Positions 54,652 to 61,727 of a stretch of 64,000 nucleotides of DNA are shown here, one piece after another; within the stretch, counting starts at the first letter, position 1, and every line of letters begins with the position of its first letter. This stretch comes from Ochrobactrum sp. Q0168. GTDB taxonomy: Bacteria > Pseudomonadota > Alphaproteobacteria > Rhizobiales > Rhizobiaceae. Location: contig NZ_JAELXQ010000009.1 of assembly GCF_016427605.1 (NCBI RefSeq), positions 1 to 64,000 on the forward strand. The letters run 5' to 3'. The position numbers were made by a program, and so were the translations under genes. The notes beneath the pieces are model-generated. The model had not been told where the DNA came from. It saw only the letters and a list, made by a program, of their open reading frames with translations, and did not search any database.

Positions 54652-56088
54652 ATGTCTACCACCGAGAATTCTAAAAAACTTGCAGTTGGCTCTGTCGGAG
54701 TGGCGCATATTGTTTTCTTCGTCGTTGCCGCCGCAGCACCTATGGCTGCCGTCGTCGGGGCCACACCGCCAGCTTTCGCCTTTGGCAATATCGGTGTCCC
54801 CGGAGCTTTCATACTCGTGGGCCTGCTTTACCTGATCTTTGCAGCAGGTTTCACCGCTATGGCAAAGCATGTGAGCAGTGCCGGCGGGTTCTATGCATAT
54901 ATTTCCCGCGGTACGGGCCGCCCCCTTGGTCTTGCAGGCGCATTTCTGGCATTGGCGACTTATTTTGCTATTCAGGTAGGGATATACGCACAGGTTGGCG
55001 TGTTCGCACATGCGGCGCTTGAACCTTATGGCGTCACTCTTCCATGGTGGACTTGGTCACTTGTTGTACTCGCGGCAGTTCTATGGTGCGGGCAACGCCA
55101 TATCGTGTTTTCAGGGCGCCTGTTGGGCATTTGCATGATCGCCGAGCTGCTGATCCTGACCATCTTCGCTATCGGCGTCGTCCTCGCAGGAGGCGGAAGT
55201 GAAGGATTAACGCTAGCCGGTTTTCAGCCTTCGGACGTGTTTTCGACGGGCACTGGCGTCACGCTGATATTTGTCGTGAGTGCATTTATAGGCTTCGAAG
55301 CCACTGCGATCTTCGGCGAAGAGGCTACGGACCCGGATCGGGCGATCCCTCGCGCGACCGTCGCCGCGGTTCTTATCATTACCATCTTTTATGCATTCGT
55401 TAGCTGGGCTGTCATCCAATATTATGGTCCATCAGCCGTGCACGCCAAAGCAAATGAATCACTCGAGGGTTTCTATATCGGCGCGATTGCAGGCGTTTTG
55501 GGCCCTTGGTCATCGGCTGTCGTCAACATCCTTCTATTGACCAGTCTCTTTGCCTGTCTTCTTTCCTTCCACAACACCCTTAACAGATACTTCTTTGCGC
55601 TCGGTCGGGACGGTTTGCTCTGGCACCGCCTCGCGACAGTCCATCCCGCTACTGCTTCTCCACATATTGCGGGACGTTTCCAAGCCCTGCTGGTTGCTGC
55701 GGTCCTTCTGGTATTCGCATTTGCGGGTGCAGATCCTTACGCTGTCGTCTACGCTTGGATGATTGCGTTTGCCGGTATCGGGATATTAGCGGTCCAGATT
55801 CTCGTTTCTGTTTCGATTGTGACGTTCTTCCGTCGAGATCGTCGGGGCTTTTCTGCACTGCGGGTCTTGGTTGCACCAACCGTGGCGGGCGTCGCATTGA
55901 TAGCGGCCTTCCTGCAAGTATCCTTCAACCTGTCTCTCTTGACGGGCAGTGACAGCATGATCGTCCAGTCTTTCCCCTTGTGCTTGATGGCGATCGGCAT
56001 GGCGGGAATTGTACTCGCCATTTACATCAAGCGGACCAACCCCTCTGTCTACAACCGGATGGATGCGACCTTCGCTGACGCGGGTTGA
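54652..56088 (+). CDS. APC-superfamily amino acid/amine permease
   Basis: 478 residues with about twelve membrane segments. It begins LAVGSVGVAHIVFFVVAAAAP (the APC start motif), has the GVPGAFILVGLLYLIF stretch, FIGFEATAIFGEEATDPDRAIPRAT and the usual LNRYFFALGRDG region. The group brings in amino acids or amines with protons. AAGGA lies just before ATG 54652. As first gene of the operon it probably feeds the aminotransferase and dehydrogenase downstream. Confidence 0.93.
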   Translation: MSTTENSKKLAVGSVGVAHIVFFVVAAAAPMAAVVGATPPAFAFGNIGVPGAFILVGLLYLIFAAGFTAMAKHVSSAGGFYAYISRGTGRPLGLAGAFLALATYFAIQVGIYAQVGVFAHAALEPYGVTLPWWTWSLVVLAAVLWCGQRHIVFSGRLLGICMIAELLILTIFAIGVVLAGGGSEGLTLAGFQPSDVFSTGTGVTLIFVVSAFIGFEATAIFGEEATDPDRAIPRATVAAVLIITIFYAFVSWAVIQYYGPSAVHAKANESLEGFYIGAIAGVLGPWSSAVVNILLLTSLFACLLSFHNTLNRYFFALGRDGLLWHRLATVHPATASPHIAGRFQALLVAAVLLVFAFAGADPYAVVYAWMIAFAGIGILAVQILVSVSIVTFFRRDRRGFSALRVLVAPTVAGVALIAAFLQVSFNLSLLTGSDSMIVQSFPLCLMAIGMAGIVLAIYIKRTNPSVYNRMDATFADAG

Positions 56089-56110
56089 CCTTCTGAAATT
56101 CAAGGTGCAA

Positions 56111-56140
56111 CACCCGGCTGTCTGTCAGCATGGCCGGGTG
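56111..56140 (+). other. Intercistronic hairpin between permease and aminotransferase genes
   Basis: CACCCGGC at 56111-56118 and GCCGGGTG at 56133-56140 form an 8-base stem with a 14-base loop in the 99-base gap. No T-run follows. It may shape message stability or ratios between the permease and the enzymes. Confidence 0.4.
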
Positions 56141-56187
56141 CAGCGCAACCTCTATATCCTGAAAATCTGACAAACGGAATCCAGACA

Positions 56188-57534
56188 ATGCAGCTCGATT
56201 ACGAAACCTCCCTGCGCAACTTCTCGACCGCCTTTCATCTCTCGAAAGAAAAGACCCGTGATGGCGCGGATTTCATCCCCGGGGGCTTCAGTCGCAGAAC
56301 CTTTAACTACGGCCCACATGCGATATTCGCGCAAAAGGGCGAAGCGCAGTACATTCACACCATTGAAGGAAAGCGCCTGCTCGATCTCAATAATAATTTC
56401 TCGACCAACGTTCTCGGGCATAACCATCCCGCGGTCATGGGGGCAATTGCTGAACTGCTGCCAAACGGATTTTCATTTGGCAATCCTACGGGGCACGAAC
56501 TTGCCTTGGCCAAGCTGCTCTGCGAACGTATCGAATCCATTGATCAGGTGAAATTCTTCTGTTCTGCGAGCGAAGCATGTCTGGGCGCCATTCGCATAGC
56601 AAGGGGTTATACGGGCCGTAAGAAAATTGCCAAATTCGAGGGTGGCTATCACGGCTTTACGGATGATCTAGCCGTCTCGACACATCCGAACCCGGCAAAT
56701 TTCCCAGGCCCCAATTTCAGCCCCCGCTCTGTCCCGGATTCCGATGGCATTCCTTCATACAAGATTGAAAACGTCGTAACGCTTGTGCAGAATGACTTTA
56801 TTGCATGTGAGAGCATTCTGCGACGACATGCAGGCGATATTTCCTGTATCATCATGGAACTCCAGTCCTGCGCCGGTGGGATCGTGTCGCTGACGAACGA
56901 GTTCGTGACGAAACTGGGCGAACTGGCAAGGGAACTGGGCATACTCGTTATCTTCGACGAGACGATCTCGTTGCGCGCCGCATTTGGCGGCCTCCAAAGC
57001 CTCTATAATTTCAAGCCTGATCTGACGGTAATGGGCAAGATGATCGGCGGTGGACTGCCAATCGGCGCCGTGGGCGGCTCGAAAAACATTTTCCGTGTCA
57101 TTGAGGAGAATCAGGTCATGATGTCGGGAACCCACCACGGGCATCCCATGGCCTGTGCTGCAGGTCTTGCCACGATGGAGGTTATGGATCATCAGGCCTA
57201 TGAACGGCTCAATACCATGGCTGAGAATATCAAGAACGGTCTCAATGGATGGGCTCGCGAGAACGGTTACCCATTCGTGGTATTCGGTGATTTTTCGGTT
57301 CTTGGCTATGCCTTTACCAAGGACGTGGGGCAGACGATACAGACCCACCGCGACTACTGGAACAGGATCGACGATCAAAAGATGATGATCTATGCGCTGG
57401 AAATGGCAACTCGCGGATTTTTCCCTGTCCATCGGGGACAGATTGGATTGACGCTTCCGATGACCGACGACGATATTGGCGGATACATCGAGACGACCAA
57501 AAACATTATCGCCGACATCCACGCGGCAAATTAA
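56188..57534 (+). CDS. Class III aminotransferase (glutamate-1-semialdehyde aminotransferase-like)
   Basis: A 448-residue PLP enzyme of fold type I. The PLP lysine is Lys284 (VMGKMIGGG), the ring-nitrogen Asp is Asp257 (IFDETI), the phosphate site is SASEACLGAIR and the aromatic EGGYHGF stack is at 151-157. The layout is like glutamate-1-semialdehyde aminomutase, but the context is catabolic (an importer and an aldehyde dehydrogenase), so transamination of an amine or beta/omega-amino acid to an aldehyde is more likely than heme synthesis. The DETI in place of the more usual DEV points to a distinct subgroup. Confidence 0.88.
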   Translation: MQLDYETSLRNFSTAFHLSKEKTRDGADFIPGGFSRRTFNYGPHAIFAQKGEAQYIHTIEGKRLLDLNNNFSTNVLGHNHPAVMGAIAELLPNGFSFGNPTGHELALAKLLCERIESIDQVKFFCSASEACLGAIRIARGYTGRKKIAKFEGGYHGFTDDLAVSTHPNPANFPGPNFSPRSVPDSDGIPSYKIENVVTLVQNDFIACESILRRHAGDISCIIMELQSCAGGIVSLTNEFVTKLGELARELGILVIFDETISLRAAFGGLQSLYNFKPDLTVMGKMIGGGLPIGAVGGSKNIFRVIEENQVMMSGTHHGHPMACAAGLATMEVMDHQAYERLNTMAENIKNGLNGWARENGYPFVVFGDFSVLGYAFTKDVGQTIQTHRDYWNRIDDQKMMIYALEMATRGFFPVHRGQIGLTLPMTDDDIGGYIETTKNIIADIHAAN

Positions 57535-57595
57535 CCAGAGCGGAAACTGGACGGCGTCTCTCAGACGCCCTCAGCTTCACATGGAGGAGAATGAA

Positions 57596-59044
57596 GTGCT
57601 TGAGCTTGATCAGATCATTGGTGGCAAATTCACTGGATCGCGGTCCGGACGGACTTATGACCGTATGGATCCGTTTACCGGAAAGCCGGCCAGCCGCGCC
57701 CCTGCGTCAGACCTTGACGATGTGCGTTCTGTCGTAGCCGCCGCGGCAGCCGCATTCCCGGCGTGGTCGAAAACCGGACCGGGAGAACGGCGGCGTCTCT
57801 TGTTGAAAGCTGCAGATATCATGCAGTCGAAAACGGAGGAATTTACGCACTTGCTGACCACGGAAACAGGCGGAACCGCCGCTTGGGCCGGCTTCAATAT
57901 AATGGTTGCAGCAGGAGTTTTGCGCGAAGCAGCGAGCTTGACCACGCAGATCCGCGGCGAAATCATTCCCTCGGATAAGCCGGACACGCTTTCCATGGCG
58001 ATCCGACGACCGGCGGGCGTTTGTCTCGGCATTGCACCATGGAATGCACCGATTATTCTCGGCACGCGGGCCATCGCTACGGCACTGGCTTGTGGCAATA
58101 CAGTCATTCTCAAGGCCTCAGAGGCGTGCCCTGGGTTGCATGTTCTGATCGGACGTTGCCTTGTTGAAGCTGGTTTCCCCGAGGGGGTCGTCAACGTCAT
58201 TACCAATGCGCCTCAGGACGCCGCCATGATCGTAGAAGCTTTGGTGGCAGCGCCAGAGATCAGGCGGGTCAATTTCACCGGGTCGACAAAGGTAGGCCGT
58301 ATCATCGGCGAACTTTGCGGACGGCACCTGAAACCTGCATTGTTGGAACTTGGCGGCAAGGCGCCATTGATCGTACTCGATGATGCGGACATTGACGCAG
58401 CTGTGAGCGCAGCGATTTTCGGCGCGTTCGCCAATATGGGTCAGATTTGTATGTCCACCGAACGCATCATCGTCGATGAGAAAATCGCCGACGAGTTCGT
58501 TGCGAAGATGGCAGAGCGCGCAAAGCTGCTTCCGGCGGGTGACCCCCGTGGGCATGTCGTGCTGGGATCTCTCGTATCCCCTGAAGCGGCGGCCAAAATG
58601 GAGGCTTTCATTCAGGATGCTACGGACAAAGGCGCCAGGATCGTTGCTGGCGGCAACCGTAACGGCTCCGTTGTGGATGCCACGCTGCTTGATCATGTGA
58701 AGCCCGGAATGCGCAGCTTCGACGAAGAATCCTTCGGCCCGGTCAAGCCGATCATCCGTGCCAAGGATGAAGATGATGCGGTCCGGATCGCGAACGAAAC
58801 CGAATATGGCCTATCGGCTTCAGTCTTTAGTCGCGACGTAAAACGCGCGATGGCGGTTGCCGAAAGGATCGAAAGCGGCATCTGTCATATCAATGGCCCA
58901 ACTGTTCACGATGAGCCGCAGATGCCATTCGGTGGAGTGAAAAATTCCGGCTATGGCCGGTTTGGCGGAACGGCGGCTATTAACGAGTTCACCGATCTGC
59001 GTTGGATCACCATTGAAGATCCGAAACAACATTATCCGTTCTAA
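57596..59044 (+). CDS. NAD(P)-dependent aldehyde dehydrogenase (operon with aminotransferase)
   Basis: 482 residues. It shows APWNAP (147-152), FTGSTKVG (227-234), Glu251 (LELGGK) and the catalytic Cys285 (GQIC). The GTG at 57596 has GGAGGA seven bases upstream and is preferred over an ATG at 57581 that has none. It follows the aminotransferase after 61 bases and would oxidise the aldehyde formed by deamination, completing uptake, transamination and oxidation. The active-site stretch reads ICMSTERI, the benzaldehyde/vanillin-type form, unlike the first dehydrogenase of this window. Confidence 0.9.
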   Translation: MLELDQIIGGKFTGSRSGRTYDRMDPFTGKPASRAPASDLDDVRSVVAAAAAAFPAWSKTGPGERRRLLLKAADIMQSKTEEFTHLLTTETGGTAAWAGFNIMVAAGVLREAASLTTQIRGEIIPSDKPDTLSMAIRRPAGVCLGIAPWNAPIILGTRAIATALACGNTVILKASEACPGLHVLIGRCLVEAGFPEGVVNVITNAPQDAAMIVEALVAAPEIRRVNFTGSTKVGRIIGELCGRHLKPALLELGGKAPLIVLDDADIDAAVSAAIFGAFANMGQICMSTERIIVDEKIADEFVAKMAERAKLLPAGDPRGHVVLGSLVSPEAAAKMEAFIQDATDKGARIVAGGNRNGSVVDATLLDHVKPGMRSFDEESFGPVKPIIRAKDEDDAVRIANETEYGLSASVFSRDVKRAMAVAERIESGICHINGPTVHDEPQMPFGGVKNSGYGRFGGTAAINEFTDLRWITIEDPKQHYPF

Positions 59045-59097
59045 GTATAGACTTCGCGCCCAGATGACGCGACAGGCGAAACTTTAACATCGAGGAT

Positions 59098-59148
59098 GGC
59101 GCGAAGCACTTCGCGCCAAAATCTCTATCGTGGCGATAGCCCTTTTTT
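59098..59148 (+). terminator. Double hairpin with T-run, terminator of the aminotransferase operon
   Basis: A 9-base stem (GGCGCGAAG 59098-59106, CTTCGCGCC 59109-59117) is followed by CTATCG (59125-59130) with CGATAG (59134-59139) and a run of six T at 59143-59148. The second hairpin plus T-run is a plausible rho-independent terminator; the extra copy of CTTCGCGCC at 59052-59060 suggests a duplicated site. Confidence 0.6.
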
Positions 59149-59154
59149 AGTAAG

Positions 59155-59332
59155 TATTGTTAAATACAAGGAAGTCTACCTCCACGCCTACAAGACGATG
59201 TCCGAAGCCCGCGCGGGGATCGGTCGCTATCTCAACTTTTACAATACTCGATGTCCACATTCATCTCTTGACCGGCAAATGCCGGATCAGGCCTACTGCA
59301 ACGCGCTGACACCGATGATGGTGGCGGCATAA
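59155..59332 (+). pseudogene. IS3-family transposase remnant (OrfB C-terminus)
   Basis: The frame encodes only the last roughly 57 residues of an IS3/IS407-type OrfB transposase: a VKYKEVYLHAYKTMSEA start, GRYLNFYNTRCPHSSLD (the end of the integrase core) and the DQAYCNALTPMM tail. Everything upstream of about 59155 is unrelated DNA, so the element is truncated. The motif RPHSSLD is changed to CPHSSLD. It sits at the border between the catabolic operon and the two exported genes. Confidence 0.88.
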
Positions 59333-59483
59333 TCGAAGCGAAATCCACTTAGCAAAACGCCAAAAACTGTTCAGATAAACCGAGCCAGCTCTAAACTTTA
59401 CGGTCCCGAAAAACTGAACCTTAGAGCGCCAGTCGTCACTGTTCGAATACGCTCGCCCTTGGCCCGATCGCGGCCATCTCGCG
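59333..59483. other. IS end and intergenic sequence
   Basis: The first roughly 60 bases after the transposase stop look like the non-coding right end of the IS3-type element. No clear terminal inverted repeat or target duplication can be paired because the left end is gone. The rest is the end of the exported beta-helix gene (minus strand) and holds no recognised feature. Confidence 0.4.
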
Positions 59484-61727
59484 CTAAGGCTCGACGATGG
59501 CAATAGGTCCTGCATATGAGAACGCTTGATGAAAAGCGGTGGGCTTACCGTTGCAATCGCCTTTAAAACGAATCTGCGCGGGTAAACCGGTCGGAGCAAT
59601 CGTCAGTACAATTCGCCCATCGCACTGCGTCGCATTGGTCCAATGTATGTGCCCCTCTACGACGCGGCCACCGTTTTCACTGGGTTTTTCAACAGCGTCT
59701 GTCAGACCCTCCCGGATAATCGCCGTCATTGTGGGAATTAGAGGCGCGGAACCTGGCGCTGGCATTTTACTCCAGCGATCACCGTCTTTTATCCACTGTA
59801 CGTCATCGATAATTATGAGCTGCGGTCCGTTTTGGTCGGGGTTCTTGACCATTCGAAACCGGTTGGGACGCAAGCGGTCGAGATAGTATATATCAGCAAC
59901 ATCTTCTTGTTGAATGAAAAGTCGCACGCGCTCAGTAGATGCTGCCTCCTCCGCTTGAAATGCCGCCAGTACAATGTCTATCGGTGTTTCATGATTGCTT
60001 GTGGAAGCGGTGGGCGACGTACTTGTAGGATTCGATTCCTCGACGTGCGTTGTCCATATAGCAGGTGGGCGATAGCCTTCTGAGTCTGAGAAATCCTGAG
60101 TTGGCAATGCGTGCACCTCGCGTCTATCCGTAGGGAAATCAAATTTCCTTATCGGGGATTGTTCAAATGCACCAAGGGCACAGTTTGAAGCCGTCGCACG
60201 AGCCTGAAACGCCAGATCGAACCCACCGACGGGAGATGCGCGGCAAAGGGCAACATCGCCGCCGTGCAGCGCTGGACTGCCCGTAGCCGGAATGTAAAAA
60301 TCATCGAGGTAAGCCTCGCCAATCGGCATAGTCCCGCAACTACCGTCTGATTGTAGATTGGGCCCCTGAAACGAAGCGGTCGCGGCGACCGCACAATCGC
60401 TGGGGACATTATGTGAGAGGATTGTATTGGCAATACGGGCACGCACATCCAAACCCTGCAATCCACTGGCCCGATTGTCGGCGACGGTCACGTTAATCAA
60501 CGTCACTTCATTGCCACTGATGGTTCCCGTCGGCCCGACGTTTTTGGCAACAAGCACATTGGAAATTATCGCTTTACCGTCCGGCGCCACGGCAATTGCG
60601 GCACCAGTTCCAGCGGCGCTATTTGATGTGAATACGGCGTGGGAGATCTGCAACGTTCCACCCGATAGGGCAATCGCGCCACCGACGCCGCTCGCCGTGT
60701 TTTGAATGAACAAGTCGCCCGTAGATGTCATTCCGCCGCTATAGGCAAGGTTCGCGCTTAAGGCGGCACCCGATCCACCATGATTGCCTGTAAATTCATT
60801 ATAGGCAGAAACAAACGTGGTTGGTGGCAGCGCTTCCAATGCCCTCACGATGACCGGCGCCTGTCCCATGTCCCGCGCCTCCTGTACAACATCGAACAAT
60901 GAAACCGTCCCAAACTGGGGTCCCGCATCATTGTCACGGAAGACATTGCTTCGCAGATTGATGGTTTGCGCACCGTTGCGTCCCGCCCGTTGCGACAAAG
61001 ACAGGGCAGCTCCATCACGTGTTCCCGTAAACATGGAATGCGCTATGCGAACGGGTCCCAAGGGTGGGCCAATACGTACGGCATTTCCTGATTGGTTGAT
61101 AAACTGACAATCCTCAATAGTGCCGGCGTTCATGAGGACCGCCGCAGAATTTCCGACAAATCTTGAGTGTTTTATATTTAATGATCCTCCAGCGTTTACC
61201 GCATATCCTGAAGGATTGTGGGAAAAGCTGGAATCGTGAATCCATCCTTTGCCACTGATGTCGATTGGGCTCTCACTTGCTTCAACAGTCGTCAAGTCCA
61301 GTTCGGCATCACCGCTTGCATGAAGGACCGAGCCGTTCAGCCGTCCCAATCCCAAAGTACCGGGTTGAACGCGTGGGACTGGTGGAAGCACAAAACCGCG
61401 CAGCGTAATATGCCGAAGGATGATGTTTTCTTCCGTAGCGAGCATGGGGCCGGTGAGACCGTGGCCATCGAGAGTAATCTGCCCCCCTCCATCAATCGAG
61501 GTGCTATTTGTCAGCCTATAGCGGCCAGTAACGCGGATCGAGCTGTTGGGCGGACAAGAGAACCGAATTATGCCTCCTGCGGCAAGCGCTTGAGCAAGAT
61601 TCACCCCGGCCCCCATCTGGGTGTCCGTAGCGCAAGCTGTTACAATGGCGTCTGCGTGAGCGTTGAAGACAGCCGGCAGCATTGCCAAGGCGGTGAGCAT
61701 AGTCATTTGTCCGAGTTTCACGGTCAT
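59484..61727 (-). CDS. Exported parallel beta-helix protein with a C-terminal extra domain
   Basis: The 747-residue protein has a Sec signal peptide (MTVKLGQMTMLTALAMLPAV then NAHADA) and a long parallel beta-helix (about 40-520) with repeated units such as LRHITLRGF, IHDSSFSHNPSGYAV, IKHSRFVGNSAAVLM and VTLINVTVADNRA, the pattern of pectin-lyase-like right-handed helices. No barrel follows. After a Ser/Thr/Pro-rich linker (about 530-600) comes a domain (about 600-747) with DVQWIKDGDRWSKM and ATQCDGRI that vaguely recalls the LolA fold. It may bind or cleave a polysaccharide or sit at the surface. Its start overlaps the neighbouring gene by four bases (ATGA), so the two work together. Confidence 0.75.
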   Translation of the reverse strand: MTVKLGQMTMLTALAMLPAVFNAHADAIVTACATDTQMGAGVNLAQALAAGGIIRFSCPPNSSIRVTGRYRLTNSTSIDGGGQITLDGHGLTGPMLATEENIILRHITLRGFVLPPVPRVQPGTLGLGRLNGSVLHASGDAELDLTTVEASESPIDISGKGWIHDSSFSHNPSGYAVNAGGSLNIKHSRFVGNSAAVLMNAGTIEDCQFINQSGNAVRIGPPLGPVRIAHSMFTGTRDGAALSLSQRAGRNGAQTINLRSNVFRDNDAGPQFGTVSLFDVVQEARDMGQAPVIVRALEALPPTTFVSAYNEFTGNHGGSGAALSANLAYSGGMTSTGDLFIQNTASGVGGAIALSGGTLQISHAVFTSNSAAGTGAAIAVAPDGKAIISNVLVAKNVGPTGTISGNEVTLINVTVADNRASGLQGLDVRARIANTILSHNVPSDCAVAATASFQGPNLQSDGSCGTMPIGEAYLDDFYIPATGSPALHGGDVALCRASPVGGFDLAFQARATASNCALGAFEQSPIRKFDFPTDRREVHALPTQDFSDSEGYRPPAIWTTHVEESNPTSTSPTASTSNHETPIDIVLAAFQAEEAASTERVRLFIQQEDVADIYYLDRLRPNRFRMVKNPDQNGPQLIIIDDVQWIKDGDRWSKMPAPGSAPLIPTMTAIIREGLTDAVEKPSENGGRVVEGHIHWTNATQCDGRIVLTIAPTGLPAQIRFKGDCNGKPTAFHQAFSYAGPIAIVEP

